A stretch of DNA of 43,439 nucleotides from Pseudomonas sp. S37 (GCF_016658545.1 NZ_JACVZC010000044.1:1-43439); one strand, 5' to 3'. Positions 26,907 to 37,217 are shown, numbered from the stretch's first letter. Notes: generated from the sequence alone by a model not told the origin. Numbers and translations: made by a program.

Positions 26907-27674
26907 CTAACCCTCGAACTGTTTGTCCAGCGCAGCCTTGAAGCGTGTCAGGGCTGCGCGAAACTCCGCCAGCCTCGGTTTGAAGCGCGCGGTGGGCGCG
27001 ACCACCGATACCGCGTGCGGCCCCATGAACGTGGGGATCAACAGGCTCATCGCGCTCACGCCCAAGGTGTGTTCCTCGATGTCCACGGCCATGCCGCTAC
27101 GACGAATCTCCGGCATCTGCGCCAGCAGTTCCGGCAAGCCGAGAGTATTGGCCGTGAGCTTTTCCAGCGTGTCCGGCAGCCATTCCCGAATGCCCTCGTC
27201 ACTCAGGGTCGAGAGAAGCACCTTGCCATCACTGGTGGAATACATGGGCAGCGAATGGCCCAGCGGAATTACCACGCGTAGTTCCTGCTCGCTGATCGCG
27301 CGGATGATGACATTGCTCCGCTTGCCACGGATGCACGACAGCACCACGGTTTCCCCCAGTGCTTCACCGAGCTGCTCCAGTGACTCGCGGGCCACGGAGA
27401 TGATGTCGCCATGGGCGTGGTGGATCAACTGGCCTAGGGCCGGGCCCAGGCGATAGCCGCTGCCAGGGAGGCTTTCGACCAGGCCTTCGGTTTCCAGCGC
27501 GCCGATGATGCGCTGCACGGTGGAGCGGGGTAGGTCGGTGGCCTGGGCGATGGCGGCCAGGCTCAGGCCCTGGGGCTGGGCCCCCAGAGCCCGCATGATG
27601 GCGCTTGAGCGCGCGATGACCTGGATGCCGCCACTGCGTTGCTCATCCGCTGCGTTGTCTTTGTCACTGCTCAT
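26907..27674 (-). CDS. ttgT: IclR-family repressor of the RND pump (TtgT/TtgV-like)
   Basis: 255 residues from ATG 27674; longer frames upstream lack a good ribosome-binding site. The IclR winged helix includes GGIQVIARSSAIMRALGAQP and LPRSTVQRIIGALETEGLVE. The effector domain contains RLGPALGQLIHHAHGDI. The 'GGIQVIAR...MRALG...GLSLAAIAQ' run is very like TtgV/TtgT/SrpS, which repress solvent-efflux pumps and are released by aromatic compounds. It is divergent from an RND operon with repeated GGTAC half-sites between them. Symbol given by resemblance plus context; TtgV is the alternative. Confidence 0.75.
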   Translation of the reverse strand: MSSDKDNAADEQRSGGIQVIARSSAIMRALGAQPQGLSLAAIAQATDLPRSTVQRIIGALETEGLVESLPGSGYRLGPALGQLIHHAHGDIISVARESLEQLGEALGETVVLSCIRGKRSNVIIRAISEQELRVVIPLGHSLPMYSTSDGKVLLSTLSDEGIREWLPDTLEKLTANTLGLPELLAQMPEIRRSGMAVDIEEHTLGVSAMSLLIPTFMGPHAVSVVAPTARFKPRLAEFRAALTRFKAALDKQFEG

Positions 27675-27787
27675 CACTTTCCTCGTAAACGGCGCCGCCG
27701 CCGACACCTTGGCGGCTGGGCGAGTGTACAGGTTCATTTCGCCGCTCGGCAGTGAAGGTTTTTCTTTTACCGCACTGCTTGTATCAT

Positions 27788-27820
27788 AATGCGGTACACG
27801 GTACCGTATTGTGGTACACA
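27788..27820. promoter_or_regulatory. IclR-type operator between ttgT and the pump operon
   Basis: Left arm AATGCGGTAC (27788-27797) and right arm GTACCGTATT (27801-27810) form a 9-of-10 inverted repeat around ACG. A third half-site GTGGTACACA follows at 27811-27820. Repeated intercalated half-sites fit a tetrameric IclR protein such as TtgV. The upstream CATAAT (27785-27790) may be a -10 box, which would put the operator over the promoter. Confidence 0.6.
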
Positions 27821-27897
27821 GAGAATCGCTCAATGCTCGTGATGATTGCAAGTTCCCCCTGCAGTGTCCGGGCCGGCGTCATGTCCAAGGAGAAACC

Positions 27898-29022
27898 ATG
27901 ATCAGCAGAACCTCACGGGGCCTCGGTGCCTTGCTGTCGATGACCCTCGCGCTTTCCGCGTGCGAAAAAACCGAGCCGAAGGTGACGGCCCAGGCTCCCG
28001 AAGTGGGGGTAGTCGAGCTCAAGGCGCAGGACCTGCTGCTCAGCAGCGACTTACCGGGCCGTACCACCGCGTACCGGGTGGCCGAAGTGCGTCCGCAGGT
28101 GAGCGGGATCGTGCAAAAGCGCCTGTTTACCGAAGGCACCGTGGTGCGCAAGGGGCAGCAGCTGTACCAGATCGACCCAGCGCTGTACCAAGCAGCCGTG
28201 GACAAGGCCGCAGCCAACCGCGACACCGCGCGCAACCTGGCCCAGCGTTACCAGCGCCTGCTGGAAACCAAAGCCATCAGCCGCCAGCAGTTCGACGATG
28301 CCCAGGCCAGCTGGAAACAGGCCGAGGCCGAGTTGAAGACCGCGCGCATCAACCTTGAATACACCCGCGTGCTGTCGCCGATCGATGGCCGTATCAGCCG
28401 CTCGAACGTCACCGAGGGCGCGTTGGTCAGTGCCGAGCAGAGCCAGGAGCTGGCCTCGATCAACCAGCTGGACCCGATTTACGTGGATGTCACCCAGGCC
28501 TCCACCGAAATGCTCCGGCTACGTCGCGAGATGGATGCCGGGCACCTGGCGATGGTTGGGCCCGGCCAGGTCAAGGTCGATCTGACCCTCGAAGACGGCA
28601 CGCCCTACGCCCAGCCTGGCGCGCTGAAATTCTCCGAAGTGACGGTCGATCCAACCACCGGTGCGGTCACCCTGCGTGCGCAGTTCCCCAACCCCGACGG
28701 CATCCTGATGCCAGGCATGTTCGTCCACGGCGCCTTGGCCGAAGGCGTGCGCCGCAACGCAGTGCTGGTCCCGCAACAAGGCGTGACCCGCGACCTCAAG
28801 GGAGGGGCTACGGCCTGGGTGATGGGCGAGGGCGACAAGGCCGAGCTGCGCCATATCCGCACGGCGCGCACCGTGGGAAACCAGTGGCTGGTGGAGTCCG
28901 GCCTGAGCGCCGGCGAGCGGGTGGTCACCGAGGGCGTGCAGCGTGTGCGCCCAGGCATCACCCTCACGCCGGTGGCCGCCAGCAACGTCGCACCGCTGCA
29001 ATCCATCGTCAGCTCGAAGTAA
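27898..29022 (+). CDS. ttgD: RND efflux pump periplasmic adaptor (TtgD-like)
   Basis: 374 residues from ATG 27898, preceded by AAGGAGA. Lipoprotein signal with lipobox LSAC (Cys22). Membrane-fusion-protein layout: lipoyl halves (RPQVSGIVQKRLFTEGTVVR and LSPIDGRISRSNVTEGALVS) flank a helical hairpin with RYQRLLETKAISRQQFDDAQ, then a beta barrel and membrane-proximal domain. It links the inner-membrane transporter to the outer-membrane channel. First gene of a three-gene pump operon next to an IclR repressor and an aromatic catabolic cluster, the arrangement of TtgDEF/SepABC beside tod genes. Confidence 0.88.
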   Translation: MISRTSRGLGALLSMTLALSACEKTEPKVTAQAPEVGVVELKAQDLLLSSDLPGRTTAYRVAEVRPQVSGIVQKRLFTEGTVVRKGQQLYQIDPALYQAAVDKAAANRDTARNLAQRYQRLLETKAISRQQFDDAQASWKQAEAELKTARINLEYTRVLSPIDGRISRSNVTEGALVSAEQSQELASINQLDPIYVDVTQASTEMLRLRREMDAGHLAMVGPGQVKVDLTLEDGTPYAQPGALKFSEVTVDPTTGAVTLRAQFPNPDGILMPGMFVHGALAEGVRRNAVLVPQQGVTRDLKGGATAWVMGEGDKAELRHIRTARTVGNQWLVESGLSAGERVVTEGVQRVRPGITLTPVAASNVAPLQSIVSSK

Positions 29023-29065
29023 CCCAGGCTGTCCCGGCATCGCCGCCACTTTTCGGTAAATTCAA

Positions 29066-32000
29066 ATGGCATCGTTCTTCATCAACAGGCCGATCTTCGC
29101 CTGGGTGATCGCTATCGTGATCATGCTCGCCGGGTGCTTTAGCATCATGAAGCTCCCGGTCAACCAATACCCCAACATCGCCGCGCCCGCGGTGAGCATC
29201 ACTGTTACTTACCCAGGCGCCTCGGCACAGACCGTGCAAGACACCGTGGTGCAGGTCATCGAGCAGCAGCTGAACAACCTCGACGGCCTGCGTTACATCT
29301 CGTCGGAGGGCAACAGCGATGGCAGCATGACGATCATCGTGACCTTCGACCAGGGTACCGACCCGGACATCGCCCAGGTCCAGGTGCAGAACAAGCTGCA
29401 ACTGGCAACCCCGCTGCTGCCCGAGGAAGTGCAGCGCCAGGGCCTGCGCGTGGCCAAGTACCAGATCAACTTCATGCTCATCGTAGGCCTGTACTCCGAA
29501 GACGGCAGCATGGATGACTTCGACATCGGCAACTACATCGCCTCCAACCTCAAGGACCCGATCACCCGGGTCAAGGGTGTCGGCGACTTCCAGATGCTCG
29601 GTGCGCAGTACGCCATGCGTATCTGGACCGACCCGAAGAAACTGCTCAGCTACCAGCTGACACCGCAGGACGTGATCAATGCGGTGCGCTCCGAGAACGT
29701 CCAGGTGTCCTCCGGTTCGCTTGGCGGCCTGCCGACCCATGAAGGCGTGCAGCTCAATGCCACCGTGCTGGGCATGTCGCGGATGCAGAGCGCCGAGCAG
29801 TTCCTCGAGATCCTGCTCAAGGTCAACCCGGACGGTTCCCAGGTACGCCTGAAGGACGTCGCTACCGTGGGCCTTGGGGCCGAGGACTTCTCCATCTCCG
29901 GCACCTACAACGGCAAGCCGGCGGCGGCCATCGCCCTGCGCTTGGCCACCGGTGCCAACCTGCTGGACACCGTGCAACGGGTGCGTGACACCGTCGGTGA
30001 ACTGGAGCCCTACCTGCCGGCTGGGCTGAAGGTGGTCTACCCATACGACACCTCGCCGGCGGTCGGTGCGTCGATCCACGAGGTGGTCAAGACCCTGTGC
30101 GAAGGTATCGTCCTGGTGTTCCTGGTGATGTATTTGTTCATGCAGAACCTGCGGGCCACCTTGATTCCGACCCTGGCGGTACCGGTAGTTCTGCTGGGCA
30201 CTTTCGGCGTGCTGGCGGCGTTCGGCTTCACGATCAACATCCTGACCATGTTCGGCATGGTCCTCGCCATCGGCTTGCTGGTGGACGACGCCATCGTGGT
30301 CGTGGAAAACGTCGAACGGGTCATGATCGAGGACAGGCTGTCACCCAGCGAAGCCACGCGCAAGTCGATGGGGCAGATCCAGGGCGCCCTGGTAGGCATC
30401 GCCATGGTGCTGTCGGCGGTGTTCGTGCCGATGGCCTTCTTCGGCGGGGCCACCGGTATCATCTACCGTCAGTTCTCCATCACCATCGTCTCGGCCATGG
30501 CCCTGTCGGTGCTGGTGGCAATGATCCTCACCCCGGCCTTGTGCGCGACCCTGCTCAAGCCGATCGGTCATGACCACCACGACAAGAAGGGCTTCTTCGG
30601 CTGGTTCAACCGCACCTTCGACCGCAACGCCGATCGCTACAAGCTCGGGGTACTAGGTATCGCCAAACGCAAGGCGCTGTTCCTGGGCATCTATGGCCTG
30701 ATCGTGGTGGCGCTGTGCTGGTTGTTCCCGAAGATCCCCACGGCGTTCCTGCCGGGTGAGGACCAGGGCACGATGTTCGTCCAGGTGCAGATGCCGACCA
30801 ACACCAGTGCCGCGCGCACCCAGGTAGTGCTCAACGAGATTCGCGATTACCTGCTGGAGGACGAGGGCGGGTTGATCGAGTCGGCGTATACGGTGAACGG
30901 CTTCAACTTCGCCGGTCGCGGGCAGAGCTCGGGCATGCTGTTCGTCGGGCTCAAGCCGTGGGAGGCCCGCAGCGGCGAGCACGGCACCGACATCTTCGCA
31001 TTGTCCCAGCGTATCCAGGCGCGCGCCTCGCAGATCAAGGACGGTACGGTGATCGCCTTCGTGCCGCCGGCGATCCTCGAGCTGGGCAACGCCATGGGCT
31101 TCGACTTCTACCTGCAAGACCGCGCCGGCATGGGCCACGAGAAGCTGATCGCGGCGCGCAACCAGTTCCTGCAACTGGCCGCGAGCGACCCGGTGCTGGC
31201 CAACGTGCGCCCCAACGGCATGAGCGATGAGCCGCAGTACCAGATCGTGATCGACAAGGAAAAGGCCCGGGCGCTGCAGGTGAGCATCAGCGACATCAAC
31301 GACACCATGAGCACCGCGTGGGGCTCTTCTTATGTCAACGACTTCATCGACCGCGGTCGCGTGAAGAAGGTGTACGTACAGGGTGAAATCGGCTCGCGTA
31401 TCGCGCCGGAAGACTTCGACAAGTGGTACGTGCGCAACGCCAATGGCGAGATGGTCAAGTTCTCGTCCTTCGCCCACGGTTTCTGGACCTATGGTTCGCC
31501 CAAACTCGAGCGCTTCAACGGCGTGCCGGCGGTAGAGATCCAGGGTGAGCCGGCACCGGGCTACAGCTCGGGTGACGCCATGCAGGCGGTGGCGCGCATC
31601 GTCGCCCAACTGCCGGACGGCGTGGGCCTGCAATACACCGGCATGTCCTACGAGGAGCGTCTGTCCGGCTCCCAGGCGCCGGCGCTGTATGCCGTCTCGG
31701 TGCTGATCGTGTTCCTCTGCCTGGCGGCCCTCTACGAGAGCTGGTCGGTACCGCTGGCAGTGATCATGGTAGTGCCACTGGGCGTGATCGGCGCGGTGCT
31801 GGCGACCCTCGGTCGCGGTCTGGCCAACGACGTGTTCTTCCAGGTCGGCCTGCTGACCACGGTGGGCCTGTCGGCGAAGAACGCCATCCTCATCGTCGAG
31901 TTCGCCAAGGCGCTGCACGAGGAGGGCATGCCCCTGCTGCAGGCAGCGGCGGAAGCGGCGCGCCAGCGTCTGCGACCGATCATCATGACCTCCCTGGCCT

Positions 32001-32206
32001 TCGTCCTCGGCGTTCTGCCCCTGGCGATCTCCAGCGGGCCGGGATCGGGCAGCCAGCACTCGATCGGTACCGGCGTGGTCGGCGGCATGCTCACTGCGAC
32101 CTTCCTGGCAGTGTTCTTCGTGCCGCTGTTCTTCGTGGTCGTCACCCGCCTGTTCAGCCGCAAGGCGCAGCAGGCCACTACCGAGGCACAAGGAGAGCAC
32201 GCATGA
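29066..32206 (+). CDS. ttgE: RND (HAE1) efflux transporter (TtgE-like)
   Basis: 1046 residues, AcrB/MexB/TtgB family. [20 protein letters not shown] is the first helix. The proton-relay aspartates are in [14 protein letters not shown] (middle of TM4) and the relay Lys in [15 protein letters not shown] (TM10). The two large periplasmic loops and twelve helices are complete. It exports solvents and other amphiphiles by proton antiport. It resembles TtgB strongly along its length but is distinct; the context with a TtgT/V-like repressor favours TtgE. The stop overlaps the start of the channel gene. Confidence 0.92.
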   Translation: MASFFINRPIFAWVIAIVIMLAGCFSIMKLPVNQYPNIAAPAVSITVTYPGASAQTVQDTVVQVIEQQLNNLDGLRYISSEGNSDGSMTIIVTFDQGTDPDIAQVQVQNKLQLATPLLPEEVQRQGLRVAKYQINFMLIVGLYSEDGSMDDFDIGNYIASNLKDPITRVKGVGDFQMLGAQYAMRIWTDPKKLLSYQLTPQDVINAVRSENVQVSSGSLGGLPTHEGVQLNATVLGMSRMQSAEQFLEILLKVNPDGSQVRLKDVATVGLGAEDFSISGTYNGKPAAAIALRLATGANLLDTVQRVRDTVGELEPYLPAGLKVVYPYDTSPAVGASIHEVVKTLCEGIVLVFLVMYLFMQNLRATLIPTLAVPVVLLGTFGVLAAFGFTINILTMFGMVLAIGLLVDDAIVVVENVERVMIEDRLSPSEATRKSMGQIQGALVGIAMVLSAVFVPMAFFGGATGIIYRQFSITIVSAMALSVLVAMILTPALCATLLKPIGHDHHDKKGFFGWFNRTFDRNADRYKLGVLGIAKRKALFLGIYGLIVVALCWLFPKIPTAFLPGEDQGTMFVQVQMPTNTSAARTQVVLNEIRDYLLEDEGGLIESAYTVNGFNFAGRGQSSGMLFVGLKPWEARSGEHGTDIFALSQRIQARASQIKDGTVIAFVPPAILELGNAMGFDFYLQDRAGMGHEKLIAARNQFLQLAASDPVLANVRPNGMSDEPQYQIVIDKEKARALQVSISDINDTMSTAWGSSYVNDFIDRGRVKKVYVQGEIGSRIAPEDFDKWYVRNANGEMVKFSSFAHGFWTYGSPKLERFNGVPAVEIQGEPAPGYSSGDAMQAVARIVAQLPDGVGLQYTGMSYEERLSGSQAPALYAVSVLIVFLCLAALYESWSVPLAVIMVVPLGVIGAVLATLGRGLANDVFFQVGLLTTVGLSAKNAILIVEFAKALHEEGMPLLQAAAEAARQRLRPIIMTSLAFVLGVLPLAISSGPGSGSQHSIGTGVVGGMLTATFLAVFFVPLFFVVVTRLFSRKAQQATTEAQGEHA

Positions 32207-33591
32207 GCCACGGCAATCTGAAAGCGGCCCTGGCACTGGCCATGGGCCTGGTCGGCGGTTGCTCGCTGATCCCCGCGTACGAACGCCCGGCGGCGCCGGT
32301 GGCTTCCGAGTGGAAGACCCCGCCCGCCGAGGCGGGCGGCGTCCTACCCTGGGGCACCTTCTTCCATGACCCGCAACTCAAGGCCCTGATCGGCGACGCC
32401 TTGCACAACAACCGCGACCTGCGGGTGTCCCTGCTCAACATCGAGAAGGCGCGGGCGCAGTACCGCATCAGCCGCGCCGACCTGCTGCCGTCGATCGATG
32501 CCACGGTCTCCGGCAGCAGCCAGCGCACGCCGGCGGACCTGTCCGCGGACGGGCGCAGTGGCACCGGCCATCGCTATGATGCCGGCGTCGGCTTCGCCTC
32601 CTATGAACTGGACTTCTTCGGCCGCGTGCGCAGCCTCAACGAACAGGCGCTGGAAGCTTACCTGCAGACCGTCGAGGCGCAGCGCAGCACGCAGATCGCC
32701 CTAGTGGCGGAAGTGGCCAACGCCTACTACCAGTTGCAGGCCGACATGCAGTTGTTGGTGCTGAGCAAGCAGACCTTGGACAGCCAGCAGCAGAGCTACC
32801 TGACCACCCGCAGCAGCTACCAGGAGGATGTGGCCACCGAGCTGGACCTGAGCCAGGCCGAGAGCACCGTACGCTCGGCGCAGGCCAGCGAGGCCAAGTA
32901 CCAGCGCCTGGTGGAGCAGGACCGCAATGCCTTGGTGCTGCTGGTGGGCAAGCCGCTGTCGGCGGAGCAGTTGGCTGCTGCCGCGCTGGCGACGATGGCC
33001 CTGGACGCCGCGTTGCCGGCCGGGCTGCCCTCGCAGGTCTTGACCCAGCGCCCGGACATCCTCGCGGCGGAACATGCGCTCAAGGCGGCCAACGCGAATG
33101 TCGGCGCCGCGCGCGCGGCGTTCTTCCCGAGCATCAGCCTGACCGCTTCGGCGGGCTCGGCCAGCCGCCAGCTCGGCGACTTGTTCGCGGGCGGGCAGGG
33201 GGCCTGGAGCTTCGTGCCGTCGATTAACGTGCCGATCTTCAACTGGGGGCGCAACCAAGCCAACCTCGACGTGGCCAAGGTGCAGACCTCGATCGAGGTG
33301 GCCAACTACCAGAAGGCGATCCAGGTGGCCTTCCAGGAGGTCTCCGACGGACTGGCCGCACGCCGTGAGCTGGAGCGTCAGGTCACCGCCCAGGCCCTGC
33401 TGGTCAAGGCCAACAGCCGTAGCCATGCCTTGGCCGAACAGCGCTATGAAACCGGTGTCGACACCTATCTGAACAGCCTGGATGCGCAACGCAACCTGTT
33501 CGCCTCGCAGCAGGAACTGGTGAGCACCCAGCTGGCGCGCAGCCAGAACCTGATCGCGTTGTACAAGGCCTTGGGTGGAGGTAGCCAGTGA
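32203..33591 (+). CDS. ttgF: Outer-membrane efflux channel (TtgF-like, OprM family)
   Basis: 462 residues, starting ATG at 32203 with ATGA overlap to the transporter gene. Lipoprotein signal with Cys20 (LVGGCS). The body shows the duplicated TolC-type helical and beta-strand pattern, including [47 protein letters not shown] and [14 protein letters not shown]. It forms the trimeric channel in the outer membrane. No defects seen. Confidence 0.92.
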   Translation: MSHGNLKAALALAMGLVGGCSLIPAYERPAAPVASEWKTPPAEAGGVLPWGTFFHDPQLKALIGDALHNNRDLRVSLLNIEKARAQYRISRADLLPSIDATVSGSSQRTPADLSADGRSGTGHRYDAGVGFASYELDFFGRVRSLNEQALEAYLQTVEAQRSTQIALVAEVANAYYQLQADMQLLVLSKQTLDSQQQSYLTTRSSYQEDVATELDLSQAESTVRSAQASEAKYQRLVEQDRNALVLLVGKPLSAEQLAAAALATMALDAALPAGLPSQVLTQRPDILAAEHALKAANANVGAARAAFFPSISLTASAGSASRQLGDLFAGGQGAWSFVPSINVPIFNWGRNQANLDVAKVQTSIEVANYQKAIQVAFQEVSDGLAARRELERQVTAQALLVKANSRSHALAEQRYETGVDTYLNSLDAQRNLFASQQELVSTQLARSQNLIALYKALGGGSQ

Positions 33592-33619
33592 GGCCGCGGC
33601 ACTGGGCGGGAGCAGGGCG

Positions 33620-34240
33620 ATGAGGCGCTGCAAGGCCGAGGTCGAGCAGACGCGCCAGCGCCTGCTTGACGCTGCGGAGCGGGTGTTCAGCGATCGCGGC
33701 TACGCGATCGCCAGGCTGGAGGACATCGCCGATGTCGCCGGCCTGACCCGCGGCTCCATCTACTGGCACTACGAGGGCAAGCCGGAGCTGCTCGAGGCGG
33801 TGATCGAGCGGTCCTGGTTCCCCTGGGACCAGTTGCCGCTCGAACGGGCCGGGGCGCAGCCCCTGCCAGGCATTGAGGAGATGGCGGCGGTGCTCGGCAA
33901 CGGGGTCCAGCGTACCTTGAGCGTGCCGCATCTGCGGCGCTGTGCCGCGATCCTGCTGCAAGGGCATGAGCTACGACACATCAGCGAGCGGGTGCAGGCG
34001 CGCCTGCAGGGCATGCAGCAGCGGATTCGCCACTACGTGTCGCTGGTGCTCGAGCAGGCGTGCGTGGGGCGCCTGGCTGGCGTCGAACGCGATGCCCTGG
34101 CCCGGGCAGTGGGCGTGTTCATGTTCGGCGCGATCAGCGAGGCCCTGTTGCTGGGGTTGCCGGGCGAGCAGTTTCCAGTCGGGCGGGAGGTCGAGCGCTT
34201 CATCCTGGCCTTGCTGTTTCCCTGCGTGGCAGGAGGCTAG
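33620..34240 (+). CDS. TetR-family regulator (TtgR/TtgW/SrpR-like)
   Basis: 206 residues from ATG 33620. TetR DNA-binding domain at residues 6-56 (QTRQRLLDAAERVFSDRGYA, then DIADVAGLTRGSIYWHYEGK, the typical AcrR/TtgR recognition helix). The C-terminal ligand domain is short and helical with GHELRHISERV. It lies right after the pump channel gene and just before a LysR gene. In P. putida solvent pumps a second TetR repressor often accompanies the IclR one, sometimes with little effect (TtgW). Role as pump regulator is inferred from position. Confidence 0.85.
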   Translation: MRRCKAEVEQTRQRLLDAAERVFSDRGYAIARLEDIADVAGLTRGSIYWHYEGKPELLEAVIERSWFPWDQLPLERAGAQPLPGIEEMAAVLGNGVQRTLSVPHLRRCAAILLQGHELRHISERVQARLQGMQQRIRHYVSLVLEQACVGRLAGVERDALARAVGVFMFGAISEALLLGLPGEQFPVGREVERFILALLFPCVAGG

Positions 34241-34243
34241 CGT

Positions 34244-35197
34244 ATGGCGATGGACCTGTTGCATTGCATGCAGGCATTCGTGCGTGTGGCCGAGAGCGGC
34301 AGTTTTTGCCGGGCGGCGCAGCAGTTGGGGATCTCCTCGCCGACTGTCTCGCGACAGGTCGCCGCGCTGGAGGAACAACTGCGAGCGCGGCTGCTGCAGC
34401 GAACCACCCGCTCGCTGGCGCTGACTGAGGCCGGGCAGCGTTATCTGAAACGCTGCAAGACTATTTTCGCCGAGATTGAAAGCGCCGCCGTCGAGGCATC
34501 CAGTGCCCAGTCCCGGGCCATTGGATGCCTGCGTCTGCACACGATCACCGAGTTCGGTCTGGAATACCTCATGCCATTGGTGGGGCGTTACCTTGAGCTG
34601 CATCCGCAGGTGTCCATCGATCTGTCGCTGACAGAGCAGACGCCGGCGCTGCTGGATGAGGGCTTGGATGTGCTGGTGACTTTGGCGCTGGGCCTTCCGG
34701 ACTCGGACTTCGTCGCCCAGCGGTTGGGGCAGATACACAGCGTGCTGTGTGCTGCGCCGGCCTACCTGGAGCGGTATGGGGTGCCGACTCGGCCAGCGCA
34801 ATTGCACGAGCACCGCTGCATCCTGCTGGCCGACCCGCTGTATCCGCAGGGTTGGTACTTCGGTCCGGAGGCGACCTTCAGATTCCAGAACGTGTTGCGC
34901 GTCAACCAACCGGAGGCGGCCTGCCAAGCCGCAGCCAGCGGCCTGGGCGTTTGCCTGCTGCCGAGTTTCGTCGCGGCCAAGGCGTTCAGCGAAGGGCGCC
35001 TGGTACGCCTGATGCCGGATTGCCAGTTACATCCGCGCGAGGTGTACGCGCTTTACTCGTCACGGCGCTTTCTCGATGCCAAGATCCGAACCTGGGTCGA
35101 GCACCTCAAGGCACACCTGCCGAAGGCGTTCGAACGCGACCGGCTCACGCTGGAGAATCCGCACCACTGGGCGGCTCAGCGTCCGAACGCCACATGA
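34244..35197 (+). CDS. LysR-family regulator
   Basis: 317 residues, start 4 bases after the tetR stop. The N-terminal winged helix is AFVRVAESGSFCRAAQQLGI, SSPTVSRQVAALEEQL, then the CrgA-type RTTRSLALTEAGQRYLKRC. The effector domain is of the PBP2 CrgA-like type (LRLHTITEFGLEYLMPLVGR, AACQAAASGLGVCLLPSFVA). No divergent target is visible. Since it follows the pump-linked tetR on the same strand, co-transcription is likely. The target is unknown. Confidence 0.87.
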   Translation: MAMDLLHCMQAFVRVAESGSFCRAAQQLGISSPTVSRQVAALEEQLRARLLQRTTRSLALTEAGQRYLKRCKTIFAEIESAAVEASSAQSRAIGCLRLHTITEFGLEYLMPLVGRYLELHPQVSIDLSLTEQTPALLDEGLDVLVTLALGLPDSDFVAQRLGQIHSVLCAAPAYLERYGVPTRPAQLHEHRCILLADPLYPQGWYFGPEATFRFQNVLRVNQPEAACQAAASGLGVCLLPSFVAAKAFSEGRLVRLMPDCQLHPREVYALYSSRRFLDAKIRTWVEHLKAHLPKAFERDRLTLENPHHWAAQRPNAT

Positions 35198-35539
35198 ACC
35201 AAGACGTGGCGGGATCGATGCATACAGAACTACCACCGAACTGACACCGGTTCCGACGCCCCTCCCTGAGTGTGGAATGGGTGCTGACCAGATGTTCACC
35301 ATCGACCGCGAGCTCACTGTCGGTCATGAATGCACTTGCCTCGATGGCACGCAGTCGAAACGGTAGATCCATCTCACGGAGTTGGCCCATGGGCGCTCAA
35401 TCATTGGGCGTAATGAGCACCGGCTGTGGGTCGCTAGCAGTCCTTCGAGAAAGTCCGCTTACGACCCAATGCGGACGCTCGAGATCATCCTGCCAGATAC
35501 TCCACGTTTGATACAATTCCCCGCCTTTACACTAATGAG
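35198..35539. other. Intergenic stretch without a supportable gene
   Basis: Holds a minus-strand open frame (35145-35390) that overlaps the LysR gene and matches nothing I recognise. It also holds a dispersed repeat at 35424-35476. Base composition is lower in GC than the flanking clusters, as in the following two genes. Confidence 0.4.
35424..35476. repeat. Dispersed intergenic repeat, copy 1
   Basis: GGGTCGCTAGCAGTC, then GCTTACGACCCAATGCGGAC. It shares both halves with the copy at 37086-37140. The GGGTCG/CGACCC arms can pair to a stem. This is a REP-like intergenic repeat distinct from the GTAGGAGCGG family. Confidence 0.6.
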
Positions 35540-36151
35540 ATGGATTTCATGGATCTGTATGTCGTGCGGCATGGTGAAACCTGGGCGAATGCCGAACATC
35601 GTTACCTGGGATCGCTCGACCCATCGCTTACAGAACGGGGGCGTGAGCAAGCTCAAGAGTTAAGGGCGAGTTTGCCCCATGAACTGGACACGCTTGTCGT
35701 TTCTCCTCGTCTGCGAGCAATGGAAACCGCCAATATTCTTAATGAAAAGCTCAAGCTCCCGACCCAGACAATGGACTGCTTTCGAGAGCGTGATGTAGGG
35801 GTTTTCGAGGGTTTGACTCAGGCAGATGCAAGGGAGCGATATCCGCATCTTTGGTCGCAAAACATCACGCGTCAATGGGGGCTCGGGCCCACTGGAGGAG
35901 AATCGATTGCTGATGTTGTGAAGCGGGTCAGAGACGGATTGGTAGATCTGGAGTCGAGATACCCGTCGAAGCGCGTACTTCTTGTAGCGCATGGCTTTGT
36001 TGCGAAGACTATCCGGGCGCTGGCCAAGAATGACTTTTCAGACTTCTACAACTGGCAACTCTCCAACGGCAGCATGCTGGCCTTGGAAAGCTTTGTACTC
36101 GCGCCATCTGACCTAAAGACGCTACAGGCTTCGCTACCACCGAGCGATTAA
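35540..36151 (+). CDS. Histidine phosphatase (phosphoglycerate-mutase-like)
   Basis: 203 residues. Catalytic RHGET (residues 9-13, MDLYVVRHGETWANAEHRYL), the second arginine in VSPRLRAMETA, the acid Glu in RERDVGVFEG and the second His in VLLVAHGFVAKTIRAL. All four histidine-phosphatase residues are present, so the enzyme should be active. The family covers phosphatases of sugar phosphates, cobalamin intermediates and others; no partner gene indicates which. Less GC-rich than the clusters around it, perhaps acquired separately. Confidence 0.85.
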   Translation: MDFMDLYVVRHGETWANAEHRYLGSLDPSLTERGREQAQELRASLPHELDTLVVSPRLRAMETANILNEKLKLPTQTMDCFRERDVGVFEGLTQADARERYPHLWSQNITRQWGLGPTGGESIADVVKRVRDGLVDLESRYPSKRVLLVAHGFVAKTIRALAKNDFSDFYNWQLSNGSMLALESFVLAPSDLKTLQASLPPSD

Positions 36152-36446
36152 GGTAATTCCTGGCATCCTTGGCCTTAGGGGAATATCTGAAGGTCCGCTA
36201 TGGGTCGAAAACGGCCCACCGTGTCTGATTTCCCGGCCTTACAGTGCTCAGGTGTTCATCGATCGTCACGCTGCGAGGCGAACAGGATGGGGATCGAGTC
36301 GAGGAAATGAAGTTACGCCCTCGCCACGCCGTTATTAGTGATAGCCATGGGGCGATCGCTGCGGCACTTTGGCATGGCTTAAGTCGTCGAACCGCTGGGT
36401 TAATCTTCACTACAGCTACCTCACCCTCAAAGGAGAATAAACGGCG
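36152..36446. other. Gap with a short repeat core only
   Basis: Contains GTCCGCTATGGGTCG at 36193-36207, the complement of the repeat core found at 35462 and 37124, and a good AAGGAG ribosome-binding site just before the next gene. No gene is supportable; small frames on both strands match nothing. Confidence 0.4.
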
Positions 36447-37013
36447 ATGGGCCTATTCGATCGATTGTTTGGTGGCCGCTTCACACAACCGCCACCCGAT
36501 GAACCACGATTGAGCGACGCCGCGATAATGCGTGAGCTTCATCCATTAGGTGCGCAGCTTAAAGTGTTCACTCATGCCCTATTGGCACGCCTGCCTGAAA
36601 AAGAACGCGCGCGTCTCGTCAGAAGGGTATCGCGCTATTACAACCTGGGTGAGGAGCCAGCCGCCGCGCTGGCCAGTGGCCTTTTGGATGCGGAGAAAGG
36701 TCAGTCACTCGATCAACTGGTACTCATGGCTGTAGACGTGCGGGGCTTCGATGATTTCGAGTACCTGGCACCGAAACTAGTTTCAGCTAGCGGTATTGAA
36801 CAGGTCTATGCCTACCCACTGGAGGGGATGCCCACAATGGCGCAGGTGCTGGTTGACTTCGATCAATGGCTGACCGAATTCGGAAAGCGCTTTGTGCATG
36901 TAGACACGGGCGGTGCGGATTATGTGGGTTGCATAGTTGAGCAAGATTCCGTCGAAAGCCTGATCGCGCAGGCCAAACAGGCAGGTATCGATGCTCGGTT
37001 CAGGCCCTTTTGA
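36447..37013 (+). CDS. Hypothetical soluble protein
   Basis: 188 residues, start supported by AAGGAGAATAAACGGCG upstream. It begins MGLFDRLFGGRF, a pattern common in small cytosolic proteins with an N-terminal amphipathic helix. A helical middle (KERARLVRRVSRYYNLGEEP) is followed by an alpha/beta C-terminal half (DQLVLMAVDVRGFDDFEYLA, and ending GIDARFRPF). No signal peptide, membrane helix or catalytic motif. I do not recognise the family. Confidence 0.75.
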   Translation: MGLFDRLFGGRFTQPPPDEPRLSDAAIMRELHPLGAQLKVFTHALLARLPEKERARLVRRVSRYYNLGEEPAAALASGLLDAEKGQSLDQLVLMAVDVRGFDDFEYLAPKLVSASGIEQVYAYPLEGMPTMAQVLVDFDQWLTEFGKRFVHVDTGGADYVGCIVEQDSVESLIAQAKQAGIDARFRPF

Positions 37014-37085
37014 TGCTTATTCTCAGGCCGTTTTCGAGCTGACCTTACTCAGTTCGCCTGGCTCCTCAACACCAAGCAAGGCCCG

Positions 37086-37140
37086 CTTCGGGTCGATAGC
37101 TGCCAGTCGTAGATGGCTGCTTACGACCCATAGCGGTCAT
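37086..37140. repeat. Dispersed intergenic repeat, copy 2
   Basis: GGGTCGATAGCTGCCAGTCG, then GCTTACGACCCATAGCGGTC. Same organisation as the copy at 35424-35476. The core CGACCCATAGCGGTC lies at 37124-37138. Confidence 0.62.
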
Positions 37141-37217
37141 TGAACATGAAACGGTATCGTGAGCGCTACGTGCACCCTGTGTGGGTTTATCGAGGCGGCG
37201 AACCGCCGCGAATCAGG

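Noticed and set aside
30653..32236. 527-codon minus-strand frame
   Set aside because: Antisense to the RND transporter gene; no supportable function.
35145..35390. Minus-strand 81-codon frame as a gene
   Set aside because: Overlaps the end of the LysR gene, has no homology I can name and no convincing ribosome-binding site.
36198..36410. Minus-strand 70-codon frame as a gene
   Set aside because: It ends within the dispersed repeat core and shows no motif; treated as intergenic.
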